Positions 52,385-63,124 of a stretch of DNA of 64,000 bases are shown one piece after another (the stretch's first letter is position 1; each line of letters opens with the position of its first letter). The notes under the pieces are model-generated. The model was not told the origin of the DNA and ran no database searches. It saw only the letters and a program-made list of their open reading frames with translations. The position numbers and the translations under genes were made by a program. The stretch comes from Brachionus rotundiformis (taxonomy: Eukaryota; Rotifera; Eurotatoria; Ploima; Brachionidae), in NCBI GenBank assembly GCA_016802295.1, contig JAESIW010000137.1, positions 461,542 through 525,541 of the forward strand, in the 5' to 3' direction.

Positions 52385-53672
52385 TTAAAATTTAAAATAA
52401 TTGATTTCTGAATATTCTGCATTATAGAGCCATTATGGTGCTTACACAAAATTGGTGAAAACTAGCTGAACATGCTCTATTTTCGGCATCTTGAAGTTGA
52501 TGATCAATTCAAACAGTTTATTTTTAGATATTTCAATTAACCTTTAATTAAATTTAAAAATTTTTTAATCAAAAACGCTTTATTATATTTGAAAAATAAA
52601 TAAATTAATAAAAATAATTTCTCAACTAATTGATAATTGATTAATATGTTTCTTAAAAATTTCTTTAATAAATAAATAGTTATAGTTGTCTAATTTTTTG
52701 TAATTATCAAATAAATTAAATAGGCAAAAAAATACATTTAATATTTGATTTCATAACTTTGTAAACTTTGTAAGTAAAAAATTTTAAAGCAAGTTTCTTA
52801 ATTTAAATTAATTATTTTTTTCTTCTAATAAAGTAAAATCCCGTTTCGTTAAAATTTCTTTTAATTTGTTCATATGTTTTTCCTTCAAATTTATGTAAAG
52901 TTTCAAACTCTAGCTTCTGGTGTGGTCAATATTATTTGTGTAAAAATCACCAACTTGATAGAATGCCAAAGCAGTGGTTTGATTATCTTTGTTTACAAAA
53001 ACATTAATTATTAAACTTTTGGATTTTTCTACTCAAGACTTATAAATTGCTTTGTGATCAAGAGATCACAACACATTCACAACATTTAAGCATTCAATTT
53101 TCAATAATATAAATCTAATTTTCAAAGATTTTGAAAAAAAATTCAAATAATTTAATTTAATTATCTTAATTCCTACTTAAGTACTGTTTTTATTTACTTT
53201 TACTTCCAGCTTCAATATACTAAAACTATTAGAAAAAATATTATGCATCATTTAGTCTATTGTAGATAATTATAATGGATTATTATTAAATGGGCGTTTA
53301 TATTAAATATTTGGGTGAAAAAATAAACATTTGTTGTTGTCAAATTTATAGATTAAAAAACAAATACTTGATTCATAAAATATTATTGTCAAGTATTATA
53401 AAATGTATGGTATTGAATGTTATAAAAATTATTAAAAAATTGTTTTCTAATAAATTCTTTTTTTGTAAGGGCAGGTCTGCCTTTCTTTCTTTTTTGTCCG
53501 ATTGGTACTGATTTGATGATTAATGAAGGACTGGCTTTTTGAAATCTAAAAGCCATACCAACAACATGCTCGAATGTATACTTTCTAAGAAAACTAGTAC
53601 AAGTGCATTTAGCCTGTTTCCGATCTTGACAATTGTCTCTATACCATGTATTAAATGACTTCACAAAATGAT
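52385..53672. repeat. patchwork of duplicated neighbouring pieces
   Basis: In order: 52385-52908 duplicates 48345-48800 (flank and last exon of the methyltransferase); 52910-53020 duplicates the 3' end of the KY-like gene (near 50195-50305); 53025-53150 is the dispersed LINE tail; 53190-53672 duplicates 46250-46745 (MULE SWIM fragment, minus strand at 53664-53389). Each junction is sharp. The patchwork separates the N-terminal half of methyltransferase copy B from its own last exon. Confidence 0.7.
53389..53664 (-). pseudogene. MULE SWIM-finger fragment, copy 2
   Basis: This carries the same frame as 46738-46460: DNCQDRKQAKCTCTSFLRKY, TFEHVVGMAFRFQKASPSLI and GQKRKKGRPALTKK. It differs by a few substitutions and short indels, showing direct duplication of the 480-bp block. 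Not a gene. Confidence 0.65.
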
Positions 53673-54328
53673 CAAGGTTTCCCTAGTAAAGTTCTGTTTT
53701 TATAGGTACAACCATGGGTATTTTCCATATAAAATTTGGCACCAGGATCCAACAGAGTAATGCTTTTAAAATTTCTATCTATTATAAATTGGGTTTGTGT
53801 ATAAGGCCCACTGCCTATTTCAATGTAATCTCCTAAATCTTTAGGAAGACTTCTATAATTGTAAAATCCATCAATATGTTCTTTTCCACGGTCATTGTTG
53901 CTTCGAGATACTTTCCAAATATTATTTTCATTCTTTTGGACAATTTTCCATAGTGAAATAGGTATTTGTGCTACACCTGAGGATTCATGCCAAAAGCATA
54001 AATAAGCACATTTGCTTATTCCTTTCTCCAGATCATCATTTGGACAATTTTTCCCTGAACTTAATAATGAAAATGGTATATTTTCGTTGTAAGTTTCTTC
54101 TAGATGCAAGTTTGGACAATCATCTGTATACCATGGATTTGAAACTTGCATTTTGATTTCACAATTTTGACCAGTATAACCAGGAAAACAGAAACGTTTG
54201 TTAAAGAAACAATTTAAATTTCGATAAGATTCATAGCAATTTTCTGAATTCTGGTTTATTTTTATTAATTTTGTCGTTGAAATAAATAAGGAATTATTTA
54301 GAAGAATTAAACTAAAAACCAAAACCAA
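53672..54328 (-). pseudogene. secreted EGF/methyltransferase-like gene, copy B, 3' part lost
   Basis: The frame starts MVLVFSLILLNNSLFIS, a signal peptide, followed by CYESYRNLNCFFNKRFCFPG and YTGQNCE, an EGF-like module ending (CxPGYTGxxCE). A cysteine-bearing linker (DDCPNL, KNCPNDD, KCAYLCFW) leads to the methyltransferase start DLGDYIEIGSGPYTQTQFII and LLDPGAKFYMENTHG, and stops at TLLGKP where the MULE fragment begins. Together with copy A it defines the whole gene: signal peptide, EGF-like module, class I methyltransferase. That makes it a secretory-pathway enzyme by prediction. Motif I here reads GSGP rather than GCGP. Copy B lacks the second half of the methyltransferase fold, so it cannot be active; its N-terminal product might still be made. 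Confidence 0.65.
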
Positions 54329-54330
54329 AA

Positions 54331-55636
54331 CTGTTCATTTTCAGAACAGTCAAGAAAACAGTCGAAAATGTTAAAGGAGTCGAATACGAGCCTGATACAT
54401 TGATAGCAGACAATGCACCTGAAATAACAAATGGTTTTAAAGATGTTTTTAGTTTGAAAAAGGTAATTTTCGTAATTTTTAAATAATTCTTATAATTATA
54501 TTAATCAATTTTTTTTAGCCTGTGAATTGCTCGGCACATGTTATACGCAATATTGATAGTGAATTAAATCGTATCGAATTGACATTAAGACAAAAAATTC
54601 GACGAGATATTTTGGCTATTCAAGTTGTTGACTCAAAAGAGAAGTTTGACAAATCAATTCAACTGTTTCAAGAAAAGTGGAAGGCAATCAATGATCAGAA
54701 AGTTACAGAATTTTTGGAATATTTTACCAGACAATGGTGCGTTGAAGGTAGAAACGGATGGCTTGAAGGTTATTTAACAGGAAAGCCAAGTACAAGTAAT
54801 GGTCTAGAGTCATCTCATCGTGCTATAAAAGATTATCAAAACGGCCGTTTACGCAAGAGATTCCCGTTAAAGCAATGCCTACAAGAAATGTTCAACTTAG
54901 TGTCTAAATGGTCAAAAAAGCACTCAAAAGTCTCTGTAATTGAATCAGTCGGTGAAATGACTGAAGTCGAAAACTCGAATTATTTGGAATTCTATGCTAA
55001 GCCAGTAATAACAACACAGGATTGGACAGATGCTTACAAGTGGCAACGGCTAGATAAACGAGTTTTGAAAATTGAGGGCAAATATTATATTCCATCAAAA
55101 GAGCAATTAACAATGGAAAACTCTGAAGCAAAGCGTTACGCCAGTCAAAGTTTTGAGACAATATCTAAATTCGATGATTTTATTGATTTTATCAATTCAT
55201 TCCATGTAGTAAATATCAACCAAGAAGAATGGGAATTGAGTAGATGCAATTGCGCTGGATGGTTAAAAAACTACAAATGTGATCATGTGATTGCCATAAG
55301 CTCTCGATTAAGTAAGTATTTAAAATTTTTTTTTAATATTAATATCTAATTTTTTTTATTTAAGAACTCTGTAACTTCAAAGATATAGCGATGAACATTC
55401 CTCTTGAAAGAAAAAGACGTGCAGGTCGTCCGAAGCTTACAGCAAAAGCATTGACAAAACAGCCAAATGAAACTCAAGCAATCAATGAAATAGGCATCAG
55501 TAGTTGCGAAGATTCTGAAACAGAAGAGATAGCCGAGCCATTAGCAAAAAAAAGTAGAGTTGAAGTTATTGAAAAATTACCGAAAAATAAGCGCGGATCA
55601 AAAAACCAGCCGGATCAAAAAACAAAAAAAAAATAA
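54331..55636 (+). mobile_element. MULE transposase, 5'-truncated, three exons
   Basis: Exons: from about 54331 to 54462, 54519-55311, 55365-55636, with introns of 57 and 53 nt that keep frame. Exon 1 begins within the DDE core: EYEPDTLIADNAPEITNGFK (second Asp). Exon 2: PVNCSAHVIRNIDSEL (C..H), RQWCVEGRNGWLEGYLTGKP, STSNGLESSHRAIKDYQNGR (Glu region), then the SWIM finger CNCAGWLKNYKCDHVIAISS. Exon 3: ERKRRAGRPKLTAKAL and a basic tail. The N-terminal domain with the first Asp is missing. A ~41-bp perfect direct repeat (GGAATTATTTAGAAGAATTA and onward) flanks it at 54289-54330 and 55829-55869. The frame is intact where present, so degradation is recent. Confidence 0.8.
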
Positions 55637-56684
55637 ATTAAGTATTTTTTTTGTATTTAAAAAATATATTTTGATTATATTTTTATTTTTTTGTTCTAAT
55701 TAGTTAATTTGTGTTACTTTTTCCTAAAAAATGATTTTAAATAAATAAATAAATTTGTTCTAAATTCAGTATTATAGTTTTTTTTTTGCATAAAATAAAC
55801 ACAGGTAATAATTATATGCCATAAAAAAGGAATTATTTAGAAGAATTAAACTAAAAACCAAAACCAAAAAAACAATAAAAAAATAAACAAACTTATTATT
55901 TCGCATTTTTATAATTACTAATTAGAATTAAAATAAAAATTAAAGTAAATGAATTTATAGTAAATTTTCGTAATGAGTCAATAGTTTTTAAAGAAAAAGA
56001 TGAAATTTAAAAATTTAAATTTATACTTTTTTAGGAAAATTTTGATAAAATTTTATGTTTGTTTATTCGCTTGTTTCATTTTTTAAATATTTAACTATTT
56101 ATAATCAATCAAGCAATTTTTTGGAAAAATCTTTATTTCCTTTTTATTTTAACAATTTTTTCATCATTAATTTAGACTTCTTCATAAGGTAAAAACAATT
56201 TTATTTTTAATTCTATACCATATTTACCACAAATTTGTTGTATATATGACATATTAGACTTAAAAGAGTCATGAAACTTATCCGCCATAGATTGTTGTTT
56301 GGTGCCTCTAGTCTGTTTTATAAATTTAGGACGAAAAAAGGAAAAACGAGAAATTACCAAGAAAACGTGGAAGATCAGCAGTATATAAAAACAAAAAATA
56401 AAGTATTTTTTTTTGTTAATAAATAAAATTCGGTTTGGTTTTTATTTTTAGTTAAGATTAAAAATTTCATATTTTTTTGGCAGCTTAATTTTTCTAAAAT
56501 TATTCTTTTAAAAATAAATAATAAAAAAAGTGCTGAGAAAATAACTTATTTTTAATTGCTAAATTTTATTATTATTGATCACTAAAAATTGCACTAAATT
56601 AATATTTATCACTTATTTTTTCTAACAAATGTTTGTTTTCACAAAAAGCTTATAAAATTGGAAAAAATTATTTATTTAATAAAA
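55637..56684. other. intergenic, carboxypeptidase 5' flank
   Basis: It contains the right copy of the 41-bp direct repeat (55829-55869). On the minus strand 56360-56172 there is a 62-aa frame (KFIKQTRGTKQQSMADKFHD..., IQQICGKYGIELKIK) that I cannot assign. The remainder is A/T-rich, with the presumed promoter near 56600. Confidence 0.35.
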
Positions 56685-59600
56685 ATGTTTAAAATAATCA
56701 CTGCAATTTTGCTATCTTGTTTTCTGATTGTGGCTAAAAGCCAAACGACTAATTACGACAATTTTCAATTAGTCGAAATTCGCCTAGAGACAGATGACCA
56801 AGTCAAATTGGTACATGATTTAGAGGACAACGATTCTGAAGTAATATAACTAAAGTTCTAAATCTTTATAATATTAAAATTAAATTAAGTTTGATATATG
56901 GAATATAGCAAAAAAAGATTTAAAGGTTGCGATTGTTCTTCTTTCACCAAAGGCTTTTGCCAAATACACTAAACTTTTTGACAATTTAAGTATTAAATAC
57001 CAAATTGTCGAGAACAATATCCAAAAGTACTTTTTGAAATTTTTTTTTCTAATTTAATATTTTGTGATAAGTAAAATAAACGAGCAAGCGAGATCCATGG
57101 TACGGTCAAAAAATGACCGAAGCATTTTGCTCAAATATGCCAGATACACTGAAGTATTTAGGGAAGAAAAAATTTTGTCTTTAATTCTTTTTAGATTTTA
57201 AGTTTTATTGATAGCACTGTAGCTGCTAATTCAGATATTGCTAGTTCCTACATTTATGGAAAGACTCACGAGAACCGTAACCTAAAAGCCATTGTCTTAA
57301 AGACCTCTACAGCTACCAGAAGTATTTGGATTGATTGTGGTATACATGCAGTAAGTTTTTAGTCAATGTGACACACAGGGTTAAGAAAATATAAATTATG
57401 TTTAAGAGAGAATGGGTCTCACCGGCATCATGTGTATACTTAATTGATAGAGTAAAATGAAAAGAAATTATAGGCCAAAATTAAAAAAATTTTATGATCA
57501 AATCTTGGTCATCATTTTACTAAAAATTATTATTAAAATTATCTTTCAAAAAAAAGTTTTTAGTACAGAATAGAATATATTTGGTAATGGTAAACATGGT
57601 TTGGTTAGAAATATACCATTTAATTTTTAAAACAATTTTTAAAGGAAATAATTTTTGACAATATGACCATGAAATTTAATTTAATTGCCAAATTTAAATT
57701 TTAGTTTTAATATGATTGTTTTATAGTTTATTAATGAATACAGATCGGGTGATCCTAAAACAGTTGCTATAATGAACAAGTTCGAGATACATGTCACACC
57801 ATTACTTAATCCGGATGGCTATGAATATTCACACACAACGGTAGTTTTAATTAATTAACTATTTTTTCATAATTCAGTGGTTTGTATAGTCAAGATTGTG
57901 GAGAAAGAATAAGTCTCCAAATCAAATTTGTACCTGTGTAGACAATGTTTGTAGCTGCATTGATCAACAGTTTAGTAGTTGTCTAGGCACTGATTTGAAC
58001 AGAAACTTTCCATTTAGATGGCTGGTAATATATTCAAAGTTTTACCACTTATTATTTTATATTTTTTCTAACCTATGATCTTTTGAAAAAGTGTCTTTTT
58101 CATAATTAATTTTTGCAACTTATTATTATTTGTATTTTAAATATTTAAGAAATTCTCAGGTTACTCAGAAAAGAAATTAGTTCTTCTTTTCAGCCTAGCG
58201 ATTGGGTTTGTGAAGTTCCTCTCAATTCGATCCTTCCAATTCAGAAAAACTTGAATGATTTAGTTCTTTAAATGCTTGATTTTTAGGCAACTTGGTACAA
58301 AAATATATTTCTGCACAAACTCTGTAGAGTAATTGCACAATAGACTAGAATACTTTTTGATTGTGTGCAAAATGCAGAAAATTGCACAGTTATTTGCATT
58401 TTATTGTATTAAGCAAATTTGCTTAAAATTAATTATTACTTAAGATAAAAAAGTTTAGAATTGAAACGATCAGATGGAAAGGAACTTCACAACCCCCAGC
58501 AATTGAAGGTTAAAAATGTCAAGATATGATCATAGAAAAGTAGGAAATTAATAAGTAGATAACTTTTGATAGAATTTAAAAGACCTGGAATATTTTTTAA
58601 CAAAATTTAAGTTTTTTTGGTCATTAATTAGATATTTAACATGATGTATCTTTTGTTTTATATTTTCTGTGATCTACTCGTTTTTCAGAAATTTATCTAA
58701 TACCATGTCAGTTTTTATGGATAGTGATCTTCATCTTGAGTAAAAAGAATTTGAAATTCCTCAAAATTCTGTTTTTTTTGTAAATTATTAATGATTTTAG
58801 AGTACAATAATTTTTTTATTTTTATTAAAATAGTAGTTTTGGGAGGACTTCGGGCAGTTTAGAATGGTCGTTAACCTCCCTTTCAGCCCCATGATAGATA
58901 GTTTTGATAAAAAATTTCAAAAAAATTTAAGAGTACAATAAAATTATTTATTACAAAAATTACAAATAAGATAAAGATTTTTGTTCATCAAAGCAAACTA
59001 TAGACTATAGATTGATAAATCAAAATTTACCAAAATACATCTAAAAAACTACTGCAACATAGTTCAATTCAACATACTTTATTGCATCTTTTTTTTCTAA
59101 ATTAGTAGTAGAAGTAGTAATTACTGCAACCTGGAGCTAGTCCAAGCAAAGCTATAATGAGCTATAACAGTCGATTCATTGTGCTTCGACATCCAAACGT
59201 CAATCTTAGCTTTAAAGCTAATTTCTTCTGGCAACTTATTCCAAACATAAACAACTCTGTTTGTAAAATAATTAAATCGATGACTACAATTCTTTACTCT
59301 TTCTCGCTCCAAGTTCTTGGAGTTTCTTCTAAGATTATGCCTTTTGCTCTCAGGCCTAGTGTTTAAGCTATAGTTTAAACCATTTCTGATATTAACAATC
59401 TCCATATTTTTTACTAGTTTGAACATTTGGATTAGATCTCCACGTATCCTTCTTGTTCTAAGATTTGATAATTTCATTCTTGATAGCCGTTGTGGATAAT
59501 CCAAATCTGCAAATTCAGGTACTAACCTCGTCGGCCTACGCTGCACTTTTTCGATCTCATTTATGTCTTTTTCTAAGAAAGGACACCATTAGCTGATGGC

Positions 59601-60985
59601 ATAATCCAAATAAGGCTTGACAAGTGAACAGTATAGTAGTCTTGCTATTTTTTTGTGTTCATCTTGCCAATGTAAAACTTTGCACTTGTAAATATTCAGT
59701 GATGTTGACCAGTCTCTTGACCATCTACATATGTTGTCTAAATTGGATTGTAGACTAAGGATCGAGCTGAAACTCTTGATTACCGATATAATTTTTGTAT
59801 TATCTGCATTAGCTTCACATTCATTAAAATAAAACCTTTATTTTCTTTTTTTATACAAACAAAATCAATAATCAATTTAAGTCTTATAAATGCTTTACTT
59901 TTTGTATTTTCATCTATATCAGAATTTTTTTTTACTATGTTGCAGTATTTTTTTAGAAATAATTTATTTTTGTAAATTTTGATTTATCAAAATAGGAAAA
60001 ATTTTAATTCTGTTTGTTTTTGTAATTCACAATACCATATTTTTTGAATAAAAATATTTTTTTGTATATTAGGAATTTAAGCTTAGAAAAAAGTAAAATT
60101 ATCAAAAAAATAGTAAAATTATTTTATAAAATTGAAATTAAAACAACAATGTGTTAAATAGCGTAAAAAAAGTTTTTTAGCTTCAGACTAACCAATCTAA
60201 ACACTAAATAATAAGTAAAACCAGACATACAAAATTAAATTTTACATTTTAATATGATCATAAACTTCAATATGCCTAAAATGGGATCTTTAATTTTTAG
60301 ACAGGTGGAAGTAGCTCAAACCCTTGCTCAGAGGTCTACGCTGGTAATTCTGCCGGCTCAGAAAAAGAAACACAAGCAGTTATAAAAGCTATTCGGGATA
60401 AATCGGGACAATGGGACGCTTTCATTTCGGTCCACTCATATGGTTGCTGGTGGTAAAAAATAGAGAAACTTATTTTTAGTGAAAAATAATTTTCTTAATG
60501 GAAGGTTAACTCAATGGGGCCATTCTCCCTTAGAGGTACCTGATGATAACGATGACATTATTTCCAAAGCAAAAATAGGTGCTGAAGAAATTAAAAGATT
60601 TAATGGTATTAGGAAAAAAATTTATTACTTTTTTTAAAAATTTTTAAAAAGGTTCCGATTTTATTGTTGGATCATCTTCCCAACTATTATGTAATTTAAA
60701 CCAATATCCTTTTAATATTACTTTTTAAATTTTTTTTAGATGTCAATACTGGAAATTCAGGCGATTGGTAAAATATTGTATTTTTATAAGAATTTTTATT
60801 AAATTTCAATATCAAATAGGGCTAAAGGCGATGAAAACATTAAGTATAGTTATGTGATTGAATTGAGACCAGGTCCAGGTACTTCTGACTATTATTATGG
60901 ATTTACTTTGCCAGAGGATAGAATGGTCTATGTGGCTCCAGAAAATTTTCTAGGAATTAAAGCTTTTTTATCAGCTATAGTTTAA
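56685..60985 (+). CDS. secreted zinc metallocarboxypeptidase, M14A type
   Basis: Twelve exons: 56685-56840, 56890-57026, 57072-57153, 57195-57350, 57407-57451, 57727-57840, 57890-58024, 60301-60452, 60505-60605, 60652-60690, 60740-60767, 60820-60985; one frame, 436 aa. Signal peptide (MFKIITAILLSCFLIVAKSQ), activation propeptide (VRLETDDQ-like EIRLETDDQVKLV, FDIWNIAKKDLKVAIVLLSP), then the peptidase: IDCGIHA|REWVSPASC (zinc His and Glu; exons 4/5), HVTPLLNPDGYEYSHT, SRLWRKNKS, GTDLNRNFPF (substrate Asn-Arg), NPCSEVYAG, ISVHSYG (third zinc ligand), LLYVNTGNSGDWAKG (Tyr248 region) and YVIELRPGPG (catalytic Glu). It trims C-terminal residues of proteins outside the cell. The position deciding specificity (Ile in CPA, Asp in CPB) seems to be Gly. 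Exon 7 carries an extra Cys-rich insert (CTCVDNVCSCIDQQFSSC). Intron 7 is 2.3 kb and holds a LINE. Confidence 0.88.
58190..58500. repeat. MITE-like inverted repeat in carboxypeptidase intron 7
   Basis: GGTTTGTGAAGTTCCTCTCA on the left is mirrored by GGAAAGGAACTTCACAACCC on the right, with imperfect flanking extension; the interior has TGCACAATAGACTAG/TTGTGTGCAAAATGCAGAAA words like the other TGCAGA elements in the window. The arms are about 30 bp with several mismatches. Confidence 0.4.
59100..59830 (-). pseudogene. LINE RT C-terminal half with TAC-rich tail, in a carboxypeptidase intron
   Basis: Minus-strand frames: CEANADNTKIISVIKSF (degraded motif C), LDNICRWSRDWSTSLNIYKC, RLLYCSLVKPYLDYAI with a stop before WCPFLEKDINEIEKVQ, then the longer open run RLVPEFADLDYPQRLSRMKL, NLRTRRIRGDLIQMFKLVKN, YFTNRVVYVWNKLPEEI. 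After the stop it ends with AATTACTACTTCTACTACTA, the same simple tail as the element at 39-40 kb. Truncated and interrupted. Confidence 0.75.
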
Positions 60986-61395
60986 ATTTTTATTTTCTTA
61001 ATTTTTTAGATTTAAATAATGAATATTATCAATAAAACTTGTAAACTATATGTGTAAATAGAATGTTTTTAAAGAATCATTTAAATTATTAACTGTATAA
61101 TTGGAATACTTTGGAAAGAATAACTTAATTATATTATGATATTTTTTCATTTGAAGCCTAATATTTTAGCAAAGTAAAATTTTTGATCAAATCAAGCGTC
61201 ATCAAAAATCATCATTTAAGTCCATTAGGATAAACGAATTTTTGAATAATATTTTGCCTAGATTCTGTTACTGGAAGACTTGTGCAGTATCCCTATAGTT
61301 TAGCGAGAGATTAAGACTCAATCGCTCGGATATAAAAGGATATAAAGTTATAAAATAAAAAAATTTATTCTAACTCAATTAGAAACTTATATTCA
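60986..61395. other. carboxypeptidase 3' flank
   Basis: AATAAA near 61032 is a likely polyadenylation signal for the carboxypeptidase. No gene in the rest. Confidence 0.45.
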
Positions 61396-61429
61396 TTTGA
61401 AATGAAAAATATTCCTCTTATATATAAAT

Positions 61430-62310
61430 TCAAAAACGCGATGTTTGTCTGTCTGTGCAATCATCTCGGCCATCTAGCGTCGGAGACCGAAGGTCGACGG
61501 CGCGTTTCGTTCCTTTCGGTCTCAGGATGTGTGGAAAATTGTCAACTCGCCATGTCGGTGCAATGCGTAGGCTGTAGGGGCGTGGGAAAAAATGACCTAA
61601 AAAATGGACTTTTCAATTCCGGGGATATTAAGATGTTTTTGGGGGTTTGTGAGGTCGTAGATTACGAATATGGACTTGGTTTTTGGATTGGGTTTGAGGA
61701 AGAGGCGTAAGGGCTGTTTTTAGGCATTTTTTTGGATTAAAACGCGTCTACAAGCCGTGCCTTTCACTGACAAAGCGATTTTATTAAAAAATTTGAATTC
61801 TCCTCGAAAAATAAGGAAAAGTGCTTTTGGGGCTATATCGTTGAAAAGCCGAGGCTGTAGGCGCTCTTGACCATTTAAGGCCTAAAAATGTCTCTGTGAA
61901 AAAAAGTGGGATTAAAGTGTATTTAGGGGTAATCAAGTGTGCTGATTACGAATATGAACTTGGTTTTTTAAATCGTTGTGAAGGGGAGGCGTGAGGGCTA
62001 ATTTTTGGCATTTTTTCGCATTAAAACGCGTCTACAAGCCGTGCCATTCACCGACAAAGAGATTTTATGAGAAATTTTGAATTCTTCTCGAAAAATGAGT
62101 CAGGAAAAGTGCTTTTTGAGCTATATCGTTGAAGGGCCGAGGCTGTAGGCGCTTACTGGGTAAAAAAAATACTGGGTATAATACTGGGTGAATAAAGGTG
62201 GGAATAAAGTGTTTTCTGGGTCAAGCGAGAGTGCTTATTACGAATATGAACTTAATTTTTGGATTCGTTGGGAAGGGCTGGCGTGATGGTTGAATTTACG
62301 CTTTTTATGA
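61430..62310. repeat. GC-richer tandem repeat, about three ~288-bp units
   Basis: Landmarks recur at regular spacing: ATTACGAATATG at 61661, 61945 and 62237 (284 and 292 bp); AAAACGCGTCTACAAGCCGT at 61739 and 62023 (284 bp); GCTATATCGTTGAA then GCCGAGGCTGTAGGCGCT at 61832 and 62120 (288 bp). The first unit has a longer unique 5' lead (CATCTCGGCCATCTAGCGTC, CGGAGACCGAAGGTCGACGG). The third unit is partial. Composition is far richer in G+C than the surroundings. A 102-codon frame over the first unit is not preserved in the others, so it is unlikely to be coding. Satellite DNA or part of a larger mobile element are both possible. Confidence 0.7.
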
Positions 62311-63120
62311 CTTTGATAGAGATGAGAAGACTTGGATGAGAAATATTCAAATTATTTCCGGCTTAAGTGCTTGCAGTCAAAATGCACAGGTGTGATAAAA
62401 TTCTAAATTTTAAATTTTTAAACAAATTTACCCTAACCCCAATCATGAATTATCATTGAACAATATTTGTTTTTCAAAAATTTTAACAATAAAAAGTAAT
62501 TTAAGTCATATATAATAACTTTATTTAGTTTAATTATGCCGTTTATCTATATTAAATATGTATAGAATATTTTTTATATTATTAATTAAAATTTTAAAAA
62601 TTCTTAACAAAAACATTTTAAAATTAATCTTCTTTAAAATTTTTTTTAGATTGTTAGAATCGACTTTTCAATCTATCGTTGATAGACCGACTCCAGCAAT
62701 TCAATCGTATTAAAAGTATGAAATTATCATTTTATTTTAGTAAATTTTCTTTATATTATTTTAAGATAAGACAATCAACTTACGAATCAACCAAAATCTA
62801 AATTTTTCAACTTCGATGGATTACTTTTTCAGTTAGTATAATTTATTGGATGTATTTTTTATAAATTCCTTTCTCTTTTAACCTCTAGAGTTATGGCCTT
62901 TAATTTTATTCTAACTTCAAATATCTTGATCTTATTGCCGGAAAAAAATTTTTTTTCTAACCTTATTTAAATTTTCGTCTTTTTCAATTAATTATTAAAG
63001 TTTTGCTCGAGAAAAAAATTCTTATTTATTTATTAAATATTTAATTTAAAATAATCTAAATTAAATTATTTGAAAAATTTAAAAAAATAAATTTTATATC
63101 TAGGTTAAAATAATTCTTAT
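62311..63120. other. AT-rich intergenic
   Basis: No gene seen. A short GC-richer piece at 62652-62705 (TCAATCTATCGTTGATAGAC, a partial palindrome) is unexplained. Confidence 0.35.
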
Positions 63121-63124
63121 ATTA

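Noticed and set aside
56172..56360. 62-codon minus-strand frame
   Set aside because: There is no recognisable domain or leader. It may be chance in AT-rich DNA; mentioned only within the intergenic entry.
61402..61710. 102-codon frame over the GC-rich tandem repeat
   Set aside because: The other repeat units do not keep the frame, so coding is unlikely; the length is explained by GC content.
61430..62310. CRISPR-like array
   Set aside because: Units are ~288 bp with no short direct repeat/spacer pattern, and the window is eukaryotic.
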